Source of the DNA: Georgenia wutianyii
GTDB taxonomy: Bacteria; Actinomycetota; Actinomycetes; Actinomycetales; Actinomycetaceae
Assembly: GCF_006349365.1 (NCBI RefSeq)
Contig: NZ_CP040899.1
Location: forward strand, 3,100,001-3,164,000
Direction: 5' to 3'
Length of the DNA: 64,000 nucleotides
In this document: piece after piece, positions 16,698 through 24,885 of the stretch
Numbering within the stretch: the stretch's first letter is position 1
Layout: the number at the start of each line of letters is the position of its first letter
Position numbers and translations under genes: made by a program
Notes under the pieces: generated by a model
Seen by the model: the letters and a program-made list of their open reading frames with translations, nothing else
Databases searched by the model: none
Told to the model about the DNA's origin: nothing

Positions 16698-16891
16698 AAG
16701 GAAGTCTGACGGGCGTGCGGGGCGCGCATTCTTCCGGTAATTCCCGAGCGTTTCGAGAACTCGCCGCAGCACATTCGAGGACCCCGCGGTGAACACCGGT
16801 CGCCCCGCCGGCCCGCAGTGCACTGCACCATCACGAGTGCGCTCCCAACGTCATCGTCCTGCGCAACGGACACCCATCGTCCGTCGCCCTC

Positions 16892-16920
16892 ATGTTATCG
16901 CACACATCGACAGTGCCCAA
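16892..16920 (-). promoter_or_regulatory. Promoter with LacI-type operator for the WxL-like operon (site 6)
   Basis: In gene direction: -35-like TTGGGC (16920-16915), 17-nt spacer, -10-like TAACAT (16897-16892). The operator GTGTGCGATAAC (16905-16894) overlaps the -10. It begins 17 nt after the terminator hairpin of the preceding operon. Confidence 0.65.
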
Positions 16921-16936
16921 GGGGTTCAGGTGGTGG

Positions 16937-16966
16937 GCGGCCCGCCCCCGTGCGGGGGCGGGCCGC
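16937..16966 (-). terminator. Terminator of the three-gene GH43 operon
   Basis: A perfect 14-bp GC stem (16937-16950 with 16953-16966) with a nominal 2-nt loop begins 4 nt after the stop codon of the leftward GH43 gene. No U-tract. Confidence 0.8.
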
Positions 16967-16970
16967 CGGC

Positions 16971-19900
16971 TCAGCAGGTGCGCGCCGCGTGCGTCACCGT
17001 GACGGAGTCCTCGACCGACCCGCCGTCGACGGTCGCCTCCGCAGCGACCGTCACCGCCCCCGCCGGGAGGTCCGCCTGCCGCGTGGAGAACGCGTAGGAG
17101 GCGGTGCGGCCGGGCTGGAGGGTCGCGGTCCGCGTCCCGTACTCGGAGGTGAGGGTCAGCTCGACCGGCACCTCCTCGCCGTTGGTCACCCGGACGGCCT
17201 GGGTCACCCGTCCGACGACGCACCGGGTGTCGACGGTGGCCGTGACGTCGAGCCCATCCGAGGGCGCCACGGTCACCGTGACCGTGACCGTCTCGTTCCC
17301 GGGGGCGATCTCCTCGTGGGCCTCCATGTCGAAGACCGGCATGCCGTCCGCGGCCCAGTGGACGCGGCGGACGAACATGTCGCGGCCGGACAGCCCGCGG
17401 TTGTCGGTGCGGGCGTGGAAGACGTAGAGGAGGTTGTCGTCCTCGTCGTGGGACCACATCCCGTGGCCGGTGCCGAGCTGCCACTCACCGTTGAAGATCC
17501 CCGACTTCTGGACCGGGTAGCCGAGCTTCGTCCACACCTCCGGGTCGGTGAGGTCGGCGTCCTGCCCCGCCGGCGCGGTGAGGAGGCCGGTGGTGTAGGT
17601 GTCACCGACGGTGGACCCGGAGTAGATCATGTAGATCACCCCGTCCCGGACGTGGACGTTGGCGCCCTCGGCGATGGTGTTGTCCCACGCGAACTCCGGC
17701 GCGGTGACCCGGACCGGCTCGGAGGTCAGACGCGTCGGGTCGCTCGGGTCCGTCCGGGCGATGAACAGCGCCCCGAGCATCTGCCACACGTAGTAGGACT
17801 GCCCGGAGTCCTGGAAGTACGTCATGTCGAGCGAGATGTTCTGGATCGGGTTGAGGATCGACCCGTCCGCCCGGAGCACCTTCTGCGCCTTCGTCCAGCT
17901 CGCCGGGTCGGCCGGGTCGAGGTGGTTGCCCTCGTCGTCCTGCTTGAGCTGGATGATGCTCGCGCGCCCGGTCCACATGTCCGGCCGGCCGTTCGAGCCG
18001 TCGTAGCAGGGCATGAACAGGATGGAGAGGGTGCCGTCGATGAGGTGGATCTCCGGTGCCCAGAAGCACCCGGTCATCACCCCACCGTCGGCGTCGGTGT
18101 CACCGGCGCGGAGCAGGTCGACCTCGACGGTACGACCGTCCCGGACCGCCTCGTCGGAGAGGTCCTCCACCCGGTCGGCCACCCGGAACGGCATGTGCGG
18201 GCCGTTGGCGGGATCGATCGGGTTCATGTCGAGGTCCTCGGTCGCGATCATGAGGAACTTCTGCTGCCCGTTCCAGTCGAACCGGAAGATCGTCGGGTCG
18301 GCACGCTCGTCGGCGAACGGCGTCGCGTACTGGGGCGCCTTGATGGTGCCGGTGACCTGGTAGTCCCCGGGAGTCGTGGTGTCGACGGCGGCGAGGGAGT
18401 CGGCGTCCCACTCGATCGCGCGGGTGGCCGTCGAGCCGTCGGTGTAGCCGAGCTCGGCCCGGGCGGGCAGGTCCGCGGCGGCGAGCTCGCTCCCCTCCTC
18501 GAGGGTCACGCCCTCGAGCGGGCGGACCTCGGTGTTGACGATGCGCCCGAACCGCACCCGCAACGCCTCGACGACGTCCGCCGTGACGGGCAGCGTGTTG
18601 CCGGTGGCGAAGCTCGGCACCCCGGCCTCGCCGATGCCCCCGGTGGCCGCGACGGTGCCGCGCTGGGCGGCCGAGCGGGTGGACGGGTCGGTGAGGTCGG
18701 CGAACGTCGTGTACATGGCCGACCCGGCGTCCGAGGTCCACGTGACGACGTAGCGCTCGGCGGCGCTGTCGTAGACGACCGCGGGGTCGTTGACGCCGCT
18801 CGTGACACCGAGGTCGACGAGGCCGACCTCCTCGTAGCCCAGCAGGTCGTCACTGCGCGCGAGGAGCATGCTCGACGCCTGCGTGCCGTCGGAACCGCCG
18901 TTGCGGGCGGTGCGGGTGGCGACGATGCCGAACGAGCCGTCGGCCAGGTGGAAGAGGTGCGGGTCGCGCAGGCTGCGGACGATGCTGGCCGACGTCCCCT
19001 CGATCGGGGGCGTCGTCGACGTCCGGGGGAAGAAGATGCCGTAGTTCTCGTTGAGCGGGGTCCAGCCCTCGCCCTCCTCCAGGGCCAGGTGCATGCTCAG
19101 CGCGACGTCGGCGTTGTTCGCCTCGCTCGCGCTCGTCGGGACGCGGCTGTAGGCGAGGAGTCGCGTCGCGTCCGGGAGCACCCGGGTGGTGAAGGTGCGC
19201 GCGGTGCTCGCGCCGGTCGCCGTGTCGGTGACGCGGAGGGTGATGACGGCGTCGACCGGCTCGTCGGCGACGATCGTGCCGTCGACGACGTCGGCGCCGG
19301 TCACCGACTCGACGACGACGCTCGTGCCGTCGGGCGCCGGCGGCAGAGCCGTCCCGGAGGCCACGACCGGCGGGACGACGACGCGTCCGGCGAGCCGTTC
19401 GGCCCGCTCGGCGGGGGTCTCGGTCGAGGGCAGCACGGTGACGGTGATGGCCTGGCTGACGCCGATCCCGCGGATCGAGGCGGTCGCGGTGAGCAGGGCG
19501 GTGACGGCCTCCTGGCCGGCGAGCGGCGGGGTGACGGCGCCGTCCGGGGCGACGACCGCCGGGTCGCTCGACGTCCAGGTGACGCGTCCGCCCGCGGTGG
19601 GCAGGTCGAGGTCGGAGCTCGTCTCGACGTCGGCGAGGTCGAGCCCGGTGAGGACGGCCTGCGCCTGGGCGCGCAGCTCGTCGGCGTGGGCCTGGACGTC
19701 GGTCGCCGACACCTCGGCGACCTCGTCCGCGCTCAGCGCGCGGTCGTAGACGCGGAAGGCGGAGACGGCGCCCTGGAACAGCGGGTCGGGCCACGGCGCG
19801 CGGCCGATCGTGTTGAGCGACTGGTCGAGGACGTCGCCGGGCGTGGTCTCCATGGCCCCGTGGGCGACCCGCGTCCCGTCGAGGTAGAGCGAGGCGGTGC

Positions 19901-20453
19901 CCGCCGCGCCGTCGACGACAGTGGTGACGTTGACCCACTGGTTCGCGCTGAGGCCGCACGAGGCGGACTGGACGAGCCGCTCGACCCCACCGGACTTGAG
20001 TCCGACGAGCGGCGCGCGCCCGGAGCCGCAGTTGAGCGAGGCGAAGAAGTACTCGGTCGCCGAGGAGTCGTTGCCGATGGTCCACAGGAAGTGGAACCCG
20101 TCGAGCATGGCAGCCGAGGCCTTGACCTCGGCGGTGACGGTGGCGGACTCCTGGCCGGCGAGGAGGTCGTCGGGGAGCTCGACCCAGTTGCCGGTCGAGG
20201 TCTTGGACCCGCCGCGCATGGTCATCGCGCTGCCGGTCCAGTCGGTGTCCCGGACGTTGCGGACCACGGCGGGCCCGACGTCGGTGGGGGCCGTGTTCGG
20301 GACGGTGGCGCCCGAGGTCTGGTCGAAGAGGTACTCGGCCACGAGGCCGTCGTCGGGGACGTCGGCCTGGGCACTCACCACCCCTCCGAGGACGAGGGCG
20401 GTGAGGGCGGCGCCGGCTGTGGCCGCCCTTCCCAGTCGGGACAGGATGCTCAT
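16971..20453 (-). CDS. Secreted GH43 glycoside hydrolase with a degenerate upstream half-propeller
   Basis: An 1160-residue exported protein. Signal peptide (MSILSRLGRAATAGAALTAL), LamG jelly roll (about 32-240), an aBig and a second Ig-like domain, then a roughly 200-residue stretch with GH43 blade motifs (SLRDPHLFHLADGSFGIVAT, GVNDPAVVYD) but too few blades and no acid. A Big_4-like domain (LGYTDGSTATRAIEW), a full GH43 propeller and the C-terminal two-cysteine module follow. The propeller has base D719 in RADPTIF, D876 in SLDMTYF and acid E929 in IAEGANV. An ATG at 20474 overlaps the preceding stop, but the ATG at 20453 has GGAGAG at the right distance and starts the signal peptide, so it is used. 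It is the last gene of the GH43 operon, 17 nt after its neighbour. Confidence 0.85.
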   Translation of the reverse strand: MSILSRLGRAATAGAALTALVLGGVVSAQADVPDDGLVAEYLFDQTSGATVPNTAPTDVGPAVVRNVRDTDWTGSAMTMRGGSKTSTGNWVELPDDLLAGQESATVTAEVKASAAMLDGFHFLWTIGNDSSATEYFFASLNCGSGRAPLVGLKSGGVERLVQSASCGLSANQWVNVTTVVDGAAGTASLYLDGTRVAHGAMETTPGDVLDQSLNTIGRAPWPDPLFQGAVSAFRVYDRALSADEVAEVSATDVQAHADELRAQAQAVLTGLDLADVETSSDLDLPTAGGRVTWTSSDPAVVAPDGAVTPPLAGQEAVTALLTATASIRGIGVSQAITVTVLPSTETPAERAERLAGRVVVPPVVASGTALPPAPDGTSVVVESVTGADVVDGTIVADEPVDAVITLRVTDTATGASTARTFTTRVLPDATRLLAYSRVPTSASEANNADVALSMHLALEEGEGWTPLNENYGIFFPRTSTTPPIEGTSASIVRSLRDPHLFHLADGSFGIVATRTARNGGSDGTQASSMLLARSDDLLGYEEVGLVDLGVTSGVNDPAVVYDSAAERYVVTWTSDAGSAMYTTFADLTDPSTRSAAQRGTVAATGGIGEAGVPSFATGNTLPVTADVVEALRVRFGRIVNTEVRPLEGVTLEEGSELAAADLPARAELGYTDGSTATRAIEWDADSLAAVDTTTPGDYQVTGTIKAPQYATPFADERADPTIFRFDWNGQQKFLMIATEDLDMNPIDPANGPHMPFRVADRVEDLSDEAVRDGRTVEVDLLRAGDTDADGGVMTGCFWAPEIHLIDGTLSILFMPCYDGSNGRPDMWTGRASIIQLKQDDEGNHLDPADPASWTKAQKVLRADGSILNPIQNISLDMTYFQDSGQSYYVWQMLGALFIARTDPSDPTRLTSEPVRVTAPEFAWDNTIAEGANVHVRDGVIYMIYSGSTVGDTYTTGLLTAPAGQDADLTDPEVWTKLGYPVQKSGIFNGEWQLGTGHGMWSHDEDDNLLYVFHARTDNRGLSGRDMFVRRVHWAADGMPVFDMEAHEEIAPGNETVTVTVTVAPSDGLDVTATVDTRCVVGRVTQAVRVTNGEEVPVELTLTSEYGTRTATLQPGRTASYAFSTRQADLPAGAVTVAAEATVDGGSVEDSVTVTHAARTC

Positions 20454-20470
20454 GTCACTCTCCAGGGTGG

Positions 20471-23400
20471 TCATCGGCAGGAGGACGGGCCGTAGGCGGC
20501 GGTCACCGGGGCGTGGCCCTCGACCGTCACGGTGGCCTCACCGGCGGGGACCGCGGTGAGGCGGGTGGTGAGGGCGACCGAGGACGTCGAGCCCGCGCCG
20601 ACGGTGAGGGTGCGTGTCCCGTGCGGCGTGGAGACGGTGGCCGTGACGGCCTCGGCGGACTCGTTCGCCACCCGGACGGCGGTGACGACCTTCCCGACGA
20701 CGCAGCGGGTCTCGGCGGTGACGGTGAGGGCGGGGCCGGCCGGCGGCAGCTCCACGCGCTGCGGGCCGACGCTCTCCAGGGTGGGCGTGACCCGCTGCAT
20801 GAAGCCGTCCTCGTCGAACGTCAGCCGGTCGATCGTCGTCTCCCGGTTGTTCCCGTTCCCGCCGGGCATCGCGAACCGGTGGTAGACGATGTACCAGTCG
20901 TCGGTGCCGGGCACGTTGAGGACCGAGTTGTGGCCGGTGCCGAGGATCCCGAGCGACGGGTCCTTCTCGAGGATGACGCCGCGGTAGGTCCACGGCCCGT
21001 GCGGGCTGTCGGCCGTCGCGTAGCCCACCCGGTAGTTCGGGGAGCCCGTGTCGTCGATCGAGTACGTGAGGTGGTAGGTGCCGTCCCGGTAGCTGACGAA
21101 GGTGCCCTCGCGGTAGTCCGTCAGGCCCTGCTGCTCCCGGATGGTGCCGGGCACGAGGGAGACCATGTCGTCGGCCAGCTCGGCGTAGACCGGGCGGCCG
21201 TTGCCCCAGTAGAGGAAGTACTTCCCGCTCTCCGGGTCGTGGAAGGCGGCCGGGTCGATCGCCTGCCCGGACGTCACGGTCTCGTTGTTGAGGATCATCG
21301 CCGTGGGCTGGGCGGTGAAGGGACCCTCGGGGTGGTCCGCGACGGCGACGCCGATCGTCTTGCGGTCGTAGGTGGCGTTGTGGCCGCTGAAGTAGAAGTA
21401 GTACCTCCCGTCCCGCTCGATGATCGTGGGCGCCCACGCGTTGCCGGTCGCCCACGGGACGTTGCCGTTCGCGCCGTCGAGGGTGAGGAAGGGCTCGGCC
21501 GAGCGCTCCCAGCTCACGAGGTCCTTCGACGTCCACACGTAGAAGTCCTTGCCGCCCCAGCCGGGGTACCCGTCGGTGGTGGCGTAGATGTAGTACGTGT
21601 CGCCGAAGACGGCGATGTTCGGGTCGGCGTACAGCCCCGGCAGCACCGGGCTGCGCATCTCCACGGCCGTGAACGTCCAGGTGTAGGTGGCACCACCGGC
21701 CGCGGTCAGGGTGTACTCCACCGGTTCGGTGAGGTCGACGACCGTCCCGGGGGCCGGGCTCACGGTGACGCCGGCGGCGGCCGTGAACGTCGGGGCGAGG
21801 GAGGTGAGGTCGGTGCCGGGGAGGACCGGGAAGGTCACCGTCCGCTCGGCGCCGCTGACGACGGGGTCGATCTTGAGCACCGACGGGTCGGTGAGCGAGA
21901 CGTCGATGAGCTGGTCCGGCCCCATGAGCTCGTCGGCCGGCAGCGCGACGTCGTGGACGCGGATGTTGTCGTAGGCGCCGCGGAAGTAGCCGTCCGCCGC
22001 GTAGAGCGAGCGGCCGAGGTAGCCGACGAGGTCGGTGCCCAGGTCGCTCACGGTCGCGCCGAGCTCGGTGTTCTCGCCCAGTTTCACGCCGTCGACGTAG
22101 AGGACCATCGTGTCGCCGTCCAGGACGACGTCGTAGCGGTGCCACTGGCCCGGGCTCACGGACCCGGTGACGGCGGACTCCTCGCGCCACGAGGTCTGGG
22201 TGATCGCGCTGCGCACCTCCCCGCCGCGGGTGCGCAGGAAGTAGTAGGCCTGCTCGCCCTGGCCGAAGGCGAAGGAGAAGAAGTTCCCGCTCGTGAGGTC
22301 GGACCTCATGTCGAAGGAGACGGTGAGCTCGTCGAGCCCGTCGAAGAAGCCGACCGGGAAGGCCGCGTACCCGCCGGCGGAGCCGTCGAGGCGCAGCACC
22401 TGTCCCCGCTCGGGGTCGGTGACGACGGCGGCGGTCCCGTGCGCGGTGAGGTCGGCCTCGCCGACGGCGTCGGTGAGCGTGCCGTCCTCGAAGGTGTACT
22501 CGGCGACGAGCCCCCGCGGCTCACCGGGCTCGCCAGGCTCCTGCGGCCCACCGTCCCCGTAGGCCTCGAGGAGCCGCTGCTCCTCGGCCGCCGAGAGACG
22601 CAGGACCGAGCCGTGCCGGAAGCGCTGGTCGAAGGAGTACTGGTCGGGGCCGGGGCCGACGGTGAGCTGGGTGAACTGCAGGCTCGCCAGGCTGTCGGTG
22701 ACGTGCCCGTAGTAGCCGCTCTGGTCGCCCATGACGGCCCAACGGCCGTCGGGCAGCTGGTAGACGGTCAGGCCCTCCATGGAGGCGCGCAGCCCGTGGG
22801 CGGCCGCCTCGCCGCGGGCGACGACGGTCGTCCACGGCCCGTCGAGGCTCGGTGCGGTGTCGATGACCGTGTGCCAGTCCGAGGTGGAGAACCGGTAGTA
22901 GGTGTCCCCCTCCTTGGCGATGGTCGAGTCGATGATGTTCGGGCCGCCCTCGCCGTCACCCTGCTCGTTGAGCGAGGCCCAGACCTCCGGCTCGGTGAAG
23001 CTCACGAAGTCGCGGGTGCGGGTGACGTAGACGCGCAGCGCCCAGTCCTCGGTCTCGTTCTCGCGGCGGTCGCGCGCGGACCAGTAGACGTAGTACTCAC
23101 CGCTCGCCTCGTCGTAGACCGCCTCGGGCGCCCAGACGTTGCCGGCGTGGGGGAACCCGGCGAAGACGATGCGCTGGTCGCTCCAGGTGACGAGGTCGGT
23201 CGACTCCCACACGACGAGGTTCTGGCTCGCGTTCAGCTGGTCCCAGCCGGACCCGCCGGGGCCACCGCCCTCGGCGTGGAGGTCGGTGCCGATGATCCAG
23301 TACCTGTCGCCGTCGGCCGAGCGCACGAGGTGCGGGTCGCGCACGCCGAGGTCGCCGCCGAGGTTGGCGAGGACGGGCTGGTTGCCGCCCAGCTTGGTCC

Positions 23401-24787
23401 AGTGCAGGCCGTCCTCGCTGTGGCCGAGGAAGATCTTCTCGTAGCCGCCCTGGGCGGCGAAGTGGGTCCACAGGTAGCCGGCGGTGTAGTCGGTGTCGAG
23501 GTCGACGGGCGCAGCGGTCACGGTCACCGGGATGTCCCGCACGGCGGTGGTGCCGGGCACCGTGGCGGTGAGGGTGACGGCGGTGTCGTCCTGGCCGCGG
23601 GTGACGACCCCGGCGCGGCGGCCGTCGGCGTCGGTCGCCGTGACGACGCCCTCCGGGCTCGCGGACCACACGACCTCGCTCCCGTTGACGGGCCCGGTGG
23701 TGGGCAGCGTAAGGTTGCCGCGGACGTCGTCGGCGTTCGGGATGACGATCGCGTCGAGGTCCTCCTGCGCGCGGGTGTCCTCGTCCGGCAGGGGCAGGAC
23801 GGTGACGAAGCCGTCGAGCGTGCGCGTCGCCTCCCCCCGGGACAGGGTCGCGGTGAGCCTCACCCGGGCGGCGGGCAGGCCCGGGGCGGGTCGGGTGACG
23901 GCGCCGGTCGCCGAGACCACGGACTCGTCCTCGGAGGTCCAGGTGACGGCCGAGCCGTTGGGCGCGGTGGTGGGCAGGGTGAGGTCCTCGGTGACGGCCG
24001 AGACGTCGCCGAGGGTGAGGACCGCCGCGTCGCGTTCGAGGCGGGTCTCGTCGGACGGGACGAGCGCCGCGACCTCGGCGGCGGGCAGGGCGGAGTCGTA
24101 GACGCGCACGTCGCGCAGGCTGCCGGCGAGGCGGTTGTCCGCGGTGTAGACCGACCGGCCGAGGTAGTTGGCCGTCGTCGCGCCGTTGCCGATGTCCCCC
24201 GGCCGCGTCGTGACGCCGGTCGTCTCGGCGACCTGGACGCCGTCGAGGTACAGCCGCGCGGTGTCCGAGGCGTCGTCGAGGGTGTAGGTGATCGTCTGCC
24301 AGCGGTCGCGCGGCAGGTTGGCGCCGCTGCTGACCGTCCGCTCCGTGCTCCAGTCGCCGGTCGCGATCGAGGCCCGGTAGGCGTCCCCCGTGGCGAAGAG
24401 GTAGCCGTTGCCGACGCCCGAGGCGTCGGTGTTGCCGAAGCCGTAGATGAAGTAGGGGGTGCGCTGGGAGCCGCGGACGAGGACGTCGGCGCTCACCGTG
24501 ATCGACCCGAGGCCGGCGAGGAGGTCGTCCGGGAGCCGGACGTGGTCGTCGGTGCCGTCCAGGCGCACCCCCTCACCGCCGGTGAGCGTCGGACCGCCGA
24601 CGTAGCTGCCGTCCCGTCCCGAGCCGGAGGCGTCGAGGGCCACCGTGCCCGCCCTCTCGTCGAGCGGGTAGTGGGCCAGGAGCCGGGCGTCCGCGGCGGC
24701 CGGCTGGGCCACGAGCAGGGCGCCGGAGAGCGCGAGGGCGGCGACCGCGGCGCCCGAGACCCCTCGACGGAACCGTGTGAGCGTCAT
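20471..24787 (-). CDS. Secreted bimodular GH43 glycoside hydrolase with two different propeller types
   Basis: At 1438 residues, the largest hydrolase of the locus. Signal peptide (FRRGVSGAAVAALALSGALL), LamG 1, two aBig domains, GH43-A (about 425-745; D484, D620, E671), a Gly/Pro/Glu linker, LamG 2, a DUF5018-like Ig domain ending YTLTAAGGATYTWTFTA, GH43-B (about 1045-1345; D1055 in YADPN, D1178 in AIDPA, E1227 in YREGT) and the C-terminal two-cysteine module. GH43-B has the classic YADPNI opening and is unlike the other propellers here, so a different specificity is likely. It sits 98 nt downstream of the first gene of the operon and 17 nt before the third. Confidence 0.87.
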   Translation of the reverse strand: MTLTRFRRGVSGAAVAALALSGALLVAQPAAADARLLAHYPLDERAGTVALDASGSGRDGSYVGGPTLTGGEGVRLDGTDDHVRLPDDLLAGLGSITVSADVLVRGSQRTPYFIYGFGNTDASGVGNGYLFATGDAYRASIATGDWSTERTVSSGANLPRDRWQTITYTLDDASDTARLYLDGVQVAETTGVTTRPGDIGNGATTANYLGRSVYTADNRLAGSLRDVRVYDSALPAAEVAALVPSDETRLERDAAVLTLGDVSAVTEDLTLPTTAPNGSAVTWTSEDESVVSATGAVTRPAPGLPAARVRLTATLSRGEATRTLDGFVTVLPLPDEDTRAQEDLDAIVIPNADDVRGNLTLPTTGPVNGSEVVWSASPEGVVTATDADGRRAGVVTRGQDDTAVTLTATVPGTTAVRDIPVTVTAAPVDLDTDYTAGYLWTHFAAQGGYEKIFLGHSEDGLHWTKLGGNQPVLANLGGDLGVRDPHLVRSADGDRYWIIGTDLHAEGGGPGGSGWDQLNASQNLVVWESTDLVTWSDQRIVFAGFPHAGNVWAPEAVYDEASGEYYVYWSARDRRENETEDWALRVYVTRTRDFVSFTEPEVWASLNEQGDGEGGPNIIDSTIAKEGDTYYRFSTSDWHTVIDTAPSLDGPWTTVVARGEAAAHGLRASMEGLTVYQLPDGRWAVMGDQSGYYGHVTDSLASLQFTQLTVGPGPDQYSFDQRFRHGSVLRLSAAEEQRLLEAYGDGGPQEPGEPGEPRGLVAEYTFEDGTLTDAVGEADLTAHGTAAVVTDPERGQVLRLDGSAGGYAAFPVGFFDGLDELTVSFDMRSDLTSGNFFSFAFGQGEQAYYFLRTRGGEVRSAITQTSWREESAVTGSVSPGQWHRYDVVLDGDTMVLYVDGVKLGENTELGATVSDLGTDLVGYLGRSLYAADGYFRGAYDNIRVHDVALPADELMGPDQLIDVSLTDPSVLKIDPVVSGAERTVTFPVLPGTDLTSLAPTFTAAAGVTVSPAPGTVVDLTEPVEYTLTAAGGATYTWTFTAVEMRSPVLPGLYADPNIAVFGDTYYIYATTDGYPGWGGKDFYVWTSKDLVSWERSAEPFLTLDGANGNVPWATGNAWAPTIIERDGRYYFYFSGHNATYDRKTIGVAVADHPEGPFTAQPTAMILNNETVTSGQAIDPAAFHDPESGKYFLYWGNGRPVYAELADDMVSLVPGTIREQQGLTDYREGTFVSYRDGTYHLTYSIDDTGSPNYRVGYATADSPHGPWTYRGVILEKDPSLGILGTGHNSVLNVPGTDDWYIVYHRFAMPGGNGNNRETTIDRLTFDEDGFMQRVTPTLESVGPQRVELPPAGPALTVTAETRCVVGKVVTAVRVANESAEAVTATVSTPHGTRTLTVGAGSTSSVALTTRLTAVPAGEATVTVEGHAPVTAAYGPSSCR

Positions 24788-24885
24788 TGCTTCTTCCTCT
24801 CACCGCGCCTGGCGCGGGTCACCGGGTCTGCCAACCCGTCCGGGCCGGCCGGTGCGGGGCCGGGAGGCCCCGCACCGTCATGCGG

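Larger units (their letters stand above)
16377..16970 (-). other. Long regulatory leader upstream of the WxL-like operon
   Basis: A 594-bp region with clearly lower GC than its neighbours. Reading leftward it holds the terminator of the upstream GH43 operon (16937-16966), a promoter/operator at 16892-16920, a second operator-like site at 16684-16697 and then the WxL-like start. A transcript from the outer promoter would have a leader of about 510 nt. An open frame of 166 codons (16873-16373) spans it, but its composition is unlike that of the neighbouring proteins and it is not called. Confidence 0.6.

Noticed and set aside
16373..16873. A 166-codon leftward open frame whose stop overlaps the WxL-like start codon
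   Set aside because: No family resemblance, residue composition unlike the neighbouring proteins, no ribosome site, and it runs through a predicted operator. The WxL-like gene has its own ribosome site. Conservation in relatives would reopen it.
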